From: Prevotella sp.
GTDB lineage: Bacteria > Bacteroidota > Bacteroidia > Bacteroidales > Bacteroidaceae
Direction of reading: 5' to 3'
Length of the DNA stretch: 5,120 nt
Assembly: GCA_024681875.1 (NCBI GenBank)
Contig: JAILAA010000148.1
Span: 1 to 5,120 of the forward strand
Shown: piece after piece, positions 1 through 5,120 of the stretch
Layout of the letters: each line of letters begins with the position of its first letter
Numbering within the stretch: position 1 is the first letter of the stretch
Translations under genes and position numbers: made by a program
The notes under the pieces: model-generated
Seen by the model: only the letters and a program-made list of their open reading frames with translations
The model's database searches: none
Told to the model about the DNA's origin: nothing

Positions 1-736
1 GATGACCGCCCTGCGCTGGGTTCACCGCTATATCAGTTCCTTTGGTGGCGACCCGCAACGTGTGACGCTCGCAGGACAGTCGGCAGGTGCCCATTCCATT
101 GCGGCCATCATCAGCCATTGCCATGAACCGCTGCTCCATCATGCTATCATCCAGAGTATGCCAGCCATTGAAGCCTCTGAGAAAGACGCTGTCCTGTTGC
201 GCCAGTTGTTGCAAAAGCATTGCCCCGCGCCTCTCCGTGAAGCCTCCGTCTCCCAGCTCTTAGAAGCCCAGGCTGCAGCGCTGGCAGCATCACCATCAAT
301 GATGCCCTTTGGTCCTTGTCCTGCCGACATCTGGGGCAAGCCCGCCGTCCCCTCGCTGAGCCGCGTCTTGATAACCTATCAAGCGCAGGATGCCCTGCCC
401 TTTGTCGCCCTGCGCCTCAGCGGGACGGGATGGCTTGTCCGCTCGCTACAACCGCTCATCAGCAAGATTGCCACACGCAAGGTGTTCCGGGCCGCAGCCA
501 CCCGCTATGCACACCACCTGAACCATTACGGCATCAATACGCGTATCGTCAAACTCAACTGGAAACCCGACGACAGCCCTCTTGGAGCCTGTCACTGTCT
601 GGAACTATCCCTCCTTTTTGGGTCATGGCATCGATGGCAAGGTATGCCCATGCTTGGCTCCACCACAAAGGCAGAGTGGGAACGCCGTTCCAGTGACTTT
701 CGCAGGCAGTGGGCTGCTTTCGTCCGCTGGAAATAG
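1..736 (+). CDS. Type B carboxylesterase (alpha/beta hydrolase), C-terminal part, 5' end outside window
   Basis: The visible 244 residues match the second part of a carboxylesterase/lipase family protein, which hydrolyses carboxylic esters. Near the left edge the segment ALRWVHRYISSFGGDPQRVT runs into the nucleophile elbow GQSAG, with the presumed catalytic serine at nt 80-82 (visible residue 27). The catalytic histidine is probably in GACHCLELSLLFG (nt 593-595, residue 198), matching the family pattern GAxHGxEL, although the usual glycine after His is cysteine here. The acid residue is less certain; Asp130 in VLITYQAQDALPFV sits where the family has its Glu/Asp. The frame is open to base 1 and the family normally has more than 100 residues before the serine elbow, so the ATG at position 2 is internal. 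About 217 residues follow the serine, fewer than in typical 500-residue members, so the middle or lid region is short. It ends with TAG at 734-736. Substrate and cell location cannot be read from this part. The inverted repeat downstream suggests it is transcriptionally separate from the efflux genes. Confidence 0.85.
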   Translation, partial: MTALRWVHRYISSFGGDPQRVTLAGQSAGAHSIAAIISHCHEPLLHHAIIQSMPAIEASEKDAVLLRQLLQKHCPAPLREASVSQLLEAQAAALAASPSMMPFGPCPADIWGKPAVPSLSRVLITYQAQDALPFVALRLSGTGWLVRSLQPLISKIATRKVFRAAATRYAHHLNHYGINTRIVKLNWKPDDSPLGACHCLELSLLFGSWHRWQGMPMLGSTTKAEWERRSSDFRRQWAAFVRWK

Positions 737-765
737 ATCCAATGAAATGATCTTGAGGTAGAAAG

Positions 766-805
766 AACCGTCCGAATTTTCTTTCTATGGAAAATTCGGA
801 CGGTT
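766..805. terminator. Perfect 15-bp inverted repeat, likely terminator
   Basis: The arm AACCGTCCGAATTTT (766-780) is exactly complementary to AAAATTCGGACGGTT (791-805), with a 10-base loop between them. It starts 29 bases after the esterase stop codon, where a terminator is expected. The stem is strong, but the + strand has only a short T stretch (804-806) inside and after the stem rather than a long U tail, so efficient intrinsic termination is not assured. On the - strand the hairpin is followed by a TTCTTTCT-like stretch, so it could act in both directions. A regulator-binding palindrome or a dispersed intergenic repeat are alternatives. Confidence 0.6.
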
Positions 806-833
806 TCATCATCATCGAGAGCATCGATATTTG
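804..833 (+). promoter_or_regulatory. Possible Bacteroidetes-type promoter for the efflux operon
   Basis: GATATTTG at 826-833 matches the Bacteroidetes -7 consensus TAnnTTTG except at its first base. A TTTC at 804-807, about 18 bases upstream, could be a degenerate -33 TTTG/TTG element, and it overlaps the end of the inverted repeat. The placement gives an untranslated leader of roughly 35-40 bases before the ATG at 876. The match is weak and by eye only. Confidence 0.3.
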
Positions 834-875
834 GGAAATAATCCCCAATTTTGCAGGCAAAAATCAAGTAAGGAT

Positions 876-1340
876 ATGAATAAAGGTCAAATTTATGGAC
901 TACTCGCTGCCATCGTGGTCTGCGGATGCAGCGAGAAAAAGGACACTGTGGACCCACTGCCCGTAAAAGTAAAGATGATGCAAGTAGTGACCGAGCTGTC
1001 GCAGACGGGGCAGAGCTATGCCGGAACAATAGAGGAGATGAACGGGACGGCGCTGAGTTTCTCTGGCATCGGCACCATCAAGCAGTTGTTCGTCCATGAG
1101 GGACAGATGGTAAGGGCAGGTCAGCTTATCGGTGAGCTCGATGCCACATCGGCCACCAATGCGCACGCCATGGCACTGGCCACCAAGGAACAGGCCGAGG
1201 ATGCGCTGGAGCGCATGACGATGCTGCACGATGCTGGTGCGCTGCCCGAAGTGAAGTGGGTTGAGGTGCAGACGCAAGTGCGCCAGGCCCGTGCGCAGGA
1301 GCAGATAGCCCGCAAAGACTTACCGACACTCGGCTTGTAG
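876..1340 (+). CDS. Adaptor N-terminal fragment: lipoprotein signal, lipoyl half, hairpin
   Basis: This frame would yield 154 residues. The ATG at 876 is chosen because it places a lipoprotein signal peptide at the very N-terminus: MNKGQ, a hydrophobic stretch LLAAIVV, and a lipobox-like VCGC with the lipidated cysteine at residue 18, followed by SEKKD. A TTG at 831 in the same frame would bury this signal and is rejected. An AAGTAAGG purine-rich stretch lies just before the ATG but is very close to it. After the signal come the first beta strands, the first half of the biotinyl-lipoyl domain (LSFSGIGTIKQLFVHEGQMV then GQLIGELD), and a helical hairpin rich in Ala, Glu and Gln up to about RKDL. 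The last four residues (PTLG region) before TAG are out-of-frame sequence. Alone it lacks the beta-barrel and membrane-proximal domains, so it should not form a working adaptor. Confidence 0.75.
   Translation: MNKGQIYGLLAAIVVCGCSEKKDTVDPLPVKVKMMQVVTELSQTGQSYAGTIEEMNGTALSFSGIGTIKQLFVHEGQMVRAGQLIGELDATSATNAHAMALATKEQAEDALERMTMLHDAGALPEVKWVEVQTQVRQARAQEQIARKDLPTLGL
1322..1325 (+). other. Site of one-base deletion (frameshift) in the adaptor gene
   Basis: Up to TTA (1320-1322) the family sequence is in the frame of ATG 876; from GAC (1325-1327) it is in the frame one base back. Only two bases (CC, 1323-1324) remain where a whole codon such as GCC would be expected, so the loss is one base. No homopolymer longer than three bases adjoins the site. 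Confidence 0.75.
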
Positions 1341-1378
1341 CACCCTTCAGCGGTTATATCTCTGAGAAAAGCGGTGAG

Positions 1379-1897
1379 GTGGGACAGAATGTCGCCCCTG
1401 GTGTTCCTGTGGCACGGTTAGTGAAGATTGACCAGGTGAAGGTGCGCATCAGCATTCCTGAGGACGAAATCAGCAGTGTCAATATCGGACAACAGGTGCA
1501 ACTGCACGTCTATTCCCTTGGCGATGGACTCTTTACGGGGCGCATCACGGAGAAGGGTGTCAGCGGCGACCGCCTGTCACGCTCCTACGAAGTGTGTGCG
1601 GTCATAGACAATCCCCGTCACGAACTGCTGCCAGGCATGGTGTGCGATGTCTATACCCGTCAGGCGGAGGCGCAGCCAGTCATTGCCCTTGCTGCCAATC
1701 TGGTGCAGGTGGATGCTGACAATGTTCCTTTTGTATGGACCGTCAGCCACGGCAAAGCCCATAAGACGACGCTCACCCTTGGCGAGAATGTCGGCGAAAA
1801 AGTCATCATTGCCAACGGGCTGAACACAGGCGACAGCATCATTGTCTCCGGCCAGCAGAAGGTTAGCAGCGGGATGAGGGTAAGAAGTGAAGAGTGA
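1379..1897 (+). CDS. Adaptor C-terminal fragment: lipoyl second half, beta-barrel, membrane-proximal domain
   Basis: The reading frame carrying the rest of the adaptor is meaningful from about 1325. GTG at 1379 is merely the first start-like codon and is not supported by a clear ribosome binding site. The residues include GQNVAPGVPVARLVKIDQVK, closing the lipoyl domain, then VRISIPEDEISSVNIGQQVQ and the beta-barrel with the characteristic GRITEKGVSGDRLSRSYEV, followed by HELLPGMVCDV. The final part (LVQVDADNVPFVWTV to the end) is the membrane-proximal domain that contacts the permease. It stops with TGA at 1895-1897. This piece has no signal peptide of its own and probably is not a separate protein; it is the remainder of the gene begun at 876. 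Confidence 0.7.
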   Translation: MGQNVAPGVPVARLVKIDQVKVRISIPEDEISSVNIGQQVQLHVYSLGDGLFTGRITEKGVSGDRLSRSYEVCAVIDNPRHELLPGMVCDVYTRQAEAQPVIALAANLVQVDADNVPFVWTVSHGKAHKTTLTLGENVGEKVIIANGLNTGDSIIVSGQQKVSSGMRVRSEE

Positions 1898-1924
1898 AGA
1901 ATTATTTGCTACCGCTGATTGGAA

Positions 1925-4492
1925 ATGACAGAAGAAAATAAGCAAAAGCGCAGCATCGTGGAACTGGCGTTGCACTATCGGCAGATCGTGATTCTGGTCA
2001 CGGCCTGCCTCGTGGCCTTCGGCATCTACGGATTGGCAATGATGAACAAGAACGAGTTCCCTGACTGCACTGTGCGGCAAGGACTGGTGATAGCCGTCTA
2101 CCCCGGTGCGTCGTCAATGGAGGTGGAGGAGCAGGTGACGAAGCCCTTGGAAGACTATATCTTCACCTATAAGGAAGTGAGGAAGGACAAGACTAAGTCG
2201 TACAGCCGCAACGGCATGGCCTTCATTCAGGTGGAACTGAACACCGACATCGACGGGGCCGACAAGGACAACTTCTGGAGTCGGATGAAACTGGGCGTCC
2301 AAGCCCTGAGACAGCAGTTGCCCATTGGTGTGGTGGCTGTGATAGTGAACGACGACTTCGGCGACACCTCAGCCCTGCTCATCACGATGGAGAGTGAAGA
2401 GAAGACCTATCGTGAACTGAAAGACTACATGGACGACCTGAAAGACCGGTTGCGCCAGATAGAGAGCGTGGGCAGACTCACCGTGACAGGCGAGTTGAAG
2501 GAGCAGATTTCCGTCTATCTCGATGCAAAGAAACTTTCTAGGTACGGCATCAGCCAGAATGCTATCACGGCGGCAGTGATGACCAAGGGCCTCGTCACCA
2601 CGGCGGGCACACAGAAGCAAGCCGACTACGAGGCGCCTATCCATGTGGAGCGGTCGCTGAACATGGTGAACGACGTAGAGCAGCTGGTGGTGTTCAGCGA
2701 CCCTGCGGGCCATGTGGTGCGCCTGAAGGACGTGGCTACCGTGAAGCGCGAATATGCCGCCCCGTCGTCGTACATCACCAATAATGGCAAGAAATGCCTC
2801 CTGCTGAGTGTGGAGATGAAGAAAGGGCGCAACATAACCGAGATGGGTGCCGACGTAAAGCGATCGCTGGCTGAGTTCCAGCGGACACTGCCCGAGGAGG
2901 TGAGCATGTTCACCATCACCGATCAGAGCAAGGTGGTGAGCGACAGCGTGGTGAACTTCCTCAAGGAACTGCTCATTGCTATCCTCGCCGTGGTCGTGGT
3001 GGTGATGCTGCTTCTGCCCATGCGGGTGGCACTGGTGGCAGCATCGACCATTCCCATCAGCATCTTCATCTCGCTCGGGCTGTTCTACGCCTTCGGCATC
3101 GAACTGAACATCGTCACGCTGGCAGCCCTTATCGTTACGCTGGGTATGATCGTCGATAACAGTATTGTCATCATCGACAATTACATGGAACTCATAGGGG
3201 AAGGCATGCCCCGCTGGCAGGCTTCCATACAGAGTGCCACCCACTTCTTCAAGTCTATACTGTCGGCCACGCTGGCTATCTCAGTGACCTTCTTCCCCCT
3301 GCTGCTCACCATCACCGGAACGTTCCACGACTTCATCCTGCTCTTCCCCTGGGCCATCACCATCGTGCTCGCCGTTTCGCTGTTCGTGGCCGAGTTACTG
3401 GTGCCCTTCATGCAGTTCTTCTTCATCCGGAAGCCTGTCAAGAACGACACAGGAGGCAAGAAGGCTTTTTCCTTTGTTGACTGGACGCAGGCCTGGTACA
3501 ACAAGCTCATCGCCACCTGCTTCCGCCATCCTTACCTGACCATTGGTGCAGGTGTGATGTCGGTGGCCGCAGGCATACTGCTCATTGCGCTGCTGCCACA
3601 GAAGATGATGCCTTTCGCCGAGCGCAACCAGTTGGCCGTGGAGATATATCTGCCCACAGGCACCTCGCTGAGCCGTACGACGGAAGTTGCCGACTCGTTG
3701 GAGCATATCCTGCGACAGGACCCGCGTGTGGTGTCAGTCGCCTCGTTCCACGGAACCTCGTCGCCCCGTTTCCAATCGACCTACGCCCCGAAGATTGGCG
3801 GCAAGAACTTTGCGCAGTTCATCGTCAATACCACCGGCAACGATGCCACGGTGGGCGTGCTCCACGACTACCGCAGCCGCTACGCCACCTTCTTTCCTGA
3901 TGCATATGTGCGCTTCAAGCAGATGAGTTACAGTCTGGAGACCAATTCTGTTGAACTGCGGCTGAGCGGCAGCGACTGGACGCTGCTGAAGCGGACTGCC
4001 GACAGCCTTACCGCAGCCCTGCGCCAGGATTCACGGCTGATGCTGGTGCGCAACGATGCAGAAGAGCCGTTGCTGACCACCGACGTGAAACTCGATGAGC
4101 GCAAGGCCAGCCGTATGGGAGTGAGCAACATCATGGTGGAACTGATGATGGCCTCACGCTACAATAGCGACGGCACCGATGTGGCCACTGTATGGGATGG
4201 CGACTACAGTGTGCCAGTACGCATAAAAAGCACGACCGCCGACAGTGCCACTATCGGCACCGTGGGCGATGAGCTGTTGCCCGTTCTCGGCGGGCTGCGT
4301 AGCATCCCGCTGCGGCAGGTAGCCACCATCACGCCCCGGTGGGAAGACGGCCAGATAGGCCATCGTAACGGTGTGCGCACCATTACCGTCATGGCCGATG
4401 TGGAGGAGGGCATCAATGTGATGGCACTGAGCCGCGAACTGCTCAGCCGTTACACACAGGAAGACATGCCCGAGGGCGTGACGCTCGTCTAG
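1925..4492 (+). CDS. RND permease N-terminal fragment: TM1-7 and both porter/docking regions
   Basis: This 855-residue product would run from a short cytoplasmic N-terminus and TM1 (about residues 21-40) through the first periplasmic loop, including YPGASSMEVEEQVTKPLED. TM2 to TM4 lie at about 345-364, 369-390 and 394-418, then TM5 and TM6, a cytoplasmic linker, and TM7 (about 537-557). The second periplasmic loop follows, from PFAERNQLAVEIYLPTGTS to RWEDGQIGHRNGVRTITV. TM4 contains GMIVDNSIVIIDN, with Asp411 aligned to AcrB Asp407 and Asn412 in place of Asp408. The product ends at TAG 4490-4492, just before TM8, and so lacks TM8-12 with the partner residue of the proton relay. It is very unlikely to transport by itself. 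Confidence 0.8.
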   Translation: MTEENKQKRSIVELALHYRQIVILVTACLVAFGIYGLAMMNKNEFPDCTVRQGLVIAVYPGASSMEVEEQVTKPLEDYIFTYKEVRKDKTKSYSRNGMAFIQVELNTDIDGADKDNFWSRMKLGVQALRQQLPIGVVAVIVNDDFGDTSALLITMESEEKTYRELKDYMDDLKDRLRQIESVGRLTVTGELKEQISVYLDAKKLSRYGISQNAITAAVMTKGLVTTAGTQKQADYEAPIHVERSLNMVNDVEQLVVFSDPAGHVVRLKDVATVKREYAAPSSYITNNGKKCLLLSVEMKKGRNITEMGADVKRSLAEFQRTLPEEVSMFTITDQSKVVSDSVVNFLKELLIAILAVVVVVMLLLPMRVALVAASTIPISIFISLGLFYAFGIELNIVTLAALIVTLGMIVDNSIVIIDNYMELIGEGMPRWQASIQSATHFFKSILSATLAISVTFFPLLLTITGTFHDFILLFPWAITIVLAVSLFVAELLVPFMQFFFIRKPVKNDTGGKKAFSFVDWTQAWYNKLIATCFRHPYLTIGAGVMSVAAGILLIALLPQKMMPFAERNQLAVEIYLPTGTSLSRTTEVADSLEHILRQDPRVVSVASFHGTSSPRFQSTYAPKIGGKNFAQFIVNTTGNDATVGVLHDYRSRYATFFPDAYVRFKQMSYSLETNSVELRLSGSDWTLLKRTADSLTAALRQDSRLMLVRNDAEEPLLTTDVKLDERKASRMGVSNIMVELMMASRYNSDGTDVATVWDGDYSVPVRIKSTTADSATIGTVGDELLPVLGGLRSIPLRQVATITPRWEDGQIGHRNGVRTITVMADVEEGINVMALSRELLSRYTQEDMPEGVTLV
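4490..4492 (+). other. In-frame TAG (amber) interrupting the permease
   Basis: TAG at 4490-4492 is codon 856 of the permease, between the end of the second porter loop and TM8. No frameshift accompanies it, since the upstream and downstream coding frames are identical. The next base is G. Confidence 0.85.
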
Positions 4493-4493
4493 G

Positions 4494-4521
4494 GTGGCGA
4501 GGTGGAAGACAGTGGCGAGGT
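4494..4521 (+). repeat. 10-bp direct repeat GTGGCGAGGT next to the amber codon
   Basis: GTGGCGAGGT occurs at 4494-4503 and again at 4512-4521, offset by 18 bases (six codons) in the same reading frame. It encodes the related pieces GGEV and SGEV. It begins two bases after the TAG. It may be chance similarity within the conserved GGE motif region or a trace of a small in-frame duplication. Confidence 0.45.
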
Positions 4522-5014
4522 AACACCCATGCTCGTGGGCGGCCTGCTCATTGCCGTGGCTATTATCTTCTTCCTCATGCTCGTCCACTTCCGTCATGTT
4601 GCCACAGCCATGCTGTTGCTCGTCTCGCTCTTGATGACGCTCTTCGGCACAGGTCTTGGCGTGTTGTTGACGGGTGTCAATTTTGGCCTGACCTGCTATC
4701 TGGGCATCATCGCGCTGATGGGTATTCTCATCCGCAATGCCATCATCATGTACGACTATGCCGAAGAATTACGGGCCTCAGAAGGCTTGTCGGCCCGCAA
4801 GGCCATCTTCCTCACGTCGGCAGCAGCCTCGATGGGAGTCATTCCCATGATTCTCGGCGGCAGCGGGCTGTGGATGCCCATGGGCAGCGTCATCTGCTTC
4901 GGCACCATCGCCACCATGCTGCTCATTCTCACCGTCCTGCCCGTGGCCTACTGGCTCATCATGAGCGGCACCACCAACAAACGCCTTGCACACCAAGCAT
5001 TAGAACACCAATGA
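4502..5014 (+). CDS. RND permease C-terminal fragment: TM8-12
   Basis: The in-frame sequence after the amber codon encodes the last five transmembrane segments. TM8 (about residues 869-888 of the full count) includes LLIAVAIIFFLMLVHFR. TM9 and TM10 follow, with GILIRNAIIMYDYAEELR; Arg937 aligns with AcrB Lys940 of the proton relay. TM11 and TM12 include SAAASMGVIPMILGG and the closing SVICFGTIATMLLILTVLPV stretch. It ends at TGA 5012-5014 after a short hydrophilic tail. GTG at 4502 is only 9 bases past the stop and has AGGG (4491-4494) 7 bases upstream, so translational reinitiation is conceivable. I nevertheless regard it as the tail of one broken gene, because no separate TM8-12 subunit is known to me in this family. 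Confidence 0.65.
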   Translation: MEDSGEVTPMLVGGLLIAVAIIFFLMLVHFRHVATAMLLLVSLLMTLFGTGLGVLLTGVNFGLTCYLGIIALMGILIRNAIIMYDYAEELRASEGLSARKAIFLTSAAASMGVIPMILGGSGLWMPMGSVICFGTIATMLLILTVLPVAYWLIMSGTTNKRLAHQALEHQ

Positions 5015-5037
5015 AAATAATCGTTATAGCGATCCAT

Positions 5038-5043
5038 AGGAGA
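5038..5043 (+). promoter_or_regulatory. Shine-Dalgarno sequence fixing the start at 5051
   Basis: AGGAGA lies 7 bases upstream of ATG 5051. It is clearly better than the site before any other start in the window, and it supports 5051 over the ATG at 5011 that overlaps the permease stop codon. Confidence 0.65.
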
Positions 5044-5050
5044 ATAATTT

Positions 5051-5120
5051 ATGAACAAGGAAGAAATTGGGACTCTCGCCGGAATTGTCTGGCGTACCCT
5101 CAACGACAAGGGACAACTTA
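5051..5120 (+). CDS. Start of a probable winged helix-turn-helix (DUF2582-like) protein, cut by window edge
   Basis: Only 23 residues are visible, from MNKEEIGTLAGIVW to NDKGQL. The pattern of an IG..AG..W..LN.KG stretch resembles the N-terminus of small Bacteroidetes winged helix-turn-helix proteins of the DUF2582 family (about 70-80 residues), whose role is not well defined but which look like DNA-binding proteins. The identification comes from recollection of the family pattern and rests on very little sequence. It starts 36 bases after the permease stop, on the same strand, so it could be cotranscribed with the efflux genes or have its own promoter; none is obvious in the gap. The frame is open to the right edge. 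Confidence 0.55.
   Translation, partial: MNKEEIGTLAGIVWRTLNDKGQL

Larger units (their letters stand above)
876..1897 (+). pseudogene. RND efflux membrane fusion protein (periplasmic adaptor), frameshifted
   Basis: Joined across a single-base deletion, the two frames give about 340 residues, the normal length of an AcrA/MexA-type (HlyD family) adaptor. Such proteins are anchored at the inner membrane and link the RND permease to an outer-membrane channel. Frame 0 reads from 876 through KDL at 1314-1322 and then hits TAG at 1338-1340. The family sequence continues one frame back, from about 1325, as DTRLVAPFSGYISEKSGEVG, the hallmark lipoyl-domain segment following the hairpin. One base is missing around 1322-1324; restoring it would give KDLxDTRLVAPFSG. 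No slippery heptamer is visible there, so programmed frameshifting is unlikely. The permease follows after 27 bases, making this the first gene of the pump operon. A sequencing or assembly error is the main alternative to a true mutation. Confidence 0.8.
1925..5014 (+). pseudogene. RND efflux permease (HAE-1/AcrB-like), interrupted by in-frame TAG
   Basis: The frame spans 1030 codons including the terminal TGA, the usual length of an AcrB-type inner-membrane pump, and is complete except for TAG at codon 856. RND permeases of this family export drugs, bile salts or other amphiphiles using the proton gradient, as trimers joined to an adaptor and an outer-membrane channel. Homology continues in the same frame on both sides of the stop: GVTLV, stop, GGEVED matches the family pattern in which a tyrosine usually stands at the stop (VTLxYGGE). 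A Tyr codon (TAC/TAT) or Gln codon (CAG) would need only one change to become TAG. ATG 1925 is preferred over TTG 1919; a TGA at 1916-1918 closes the frame upstream. The adaptor gene ends 27 bases before. Amber readthrough, reinitiation and sequence error remain alternatives to inactivation. The exact substrate is not inferable. Confidence 0.85.

Noticed and set aside
316..696. Second + strand frame inside the esterase
   Set aside because: It overlaps the frame carrying the serine and histidine motifs, and its composition (Pro, Arg, His rich) is typical of an out-of-frame translation.
734..745. TAG read as a sense codon throughout (alternative genetic code)
   Set aside because: Reading through the esterase TAG adds only two codons before TGA with no conserved extension, and TAG recoding cannot explain the adaptor frameshift.
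592..1029. Antisense open frame spanning the esterase end, the intergenic region and the adaptor start
   Set aside because: It crosses the inverted repeat and two coding regions, and the product shows no family features.
1311..1340. Programmed -1 frameshift in the adaptor gene
   Set aside because: No X XXY YYZ heptamer exists in the zero frame near 1311-1325 and no evident downstream structure; such recoding is not known to me for this family.
2369..3244. Long antisense open frame (291 residues) opposite the permease
   Set aside because: It is rich in His, Gln and Asp with no recognisable domain and lies wholly within a clearly coding + strand gene; it is a by-product of GC-rich codon use.
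5011..5120. ATG overlapping the permease stop (ATGA) as start of the next gene
   Set aside because: The translation looks random and Arg-rich and has no ribosome binding site, whereas ATG 5051 in another frame has AGGAGA and a family-like N-terminus.

Overview
The window looks like chromosomal DNA from a GC-rich member of the Bacteroidales, possibly Prevotellaceae or a relative. This is inferred from protein style: an RND efflux permease with the GMIVDNSIV form of transmembrane segment 4, a membrane fusion lipoprotein with a short signal peptide, and a downstream gene whose first residues resemble the Bacteroidetes DUF2582 winged-helix proteins. A weak Bacteroidetes-type promoter match upstream of the efflux genes agrees. 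No mobile element, CRISPR array, rRNA or tRNA is visible. All supported genes are on the + strand.

Layout: (1) positions 1-736 hold the C-terminal part of a type B carboxylesterase whose start lies left of the window. (2) Positions 737-875 are intergenic, with a perfect 15-bp inverted repeat (766-805, likely terminator) and a possible promoter (about 804-833). (3) Positions 876-1897 encode an RND membrane fusion protein (periplasmic adaptor lipoprotein), broken by a one-base deletion near 1322-1324. (4) Positions 1925-5014 encode a full-length RND inner-membrane efflux permease of about 1029 codons, interrupted in frame by a TAG codon at 4490-4492 just before transmembrane segment 8. (5) From 5051 a new gene with a good Shine-Dalgarno sequence runs off the right edge.

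The adaptor and permease form a two-gene efflux operon (27-nt gap). With an outer-membrane channel of the TolC type they would normally build a proton-driven tripartite pump. No channel gene and no TetR-type regulator lies inside the window. Each pump gene carries exactly one visible disabling lesion, while the rest of each reading frame still looks well conserved. The simplest reading is a recently inactivated efflux operon, or sequencing/assembly errors. Recoding (amber readthrough, reinitiation) is possible for the permease but has no positive support for the adaptor. I see no convincing new biological system here; the paired lesions are the most noteworthy feature.
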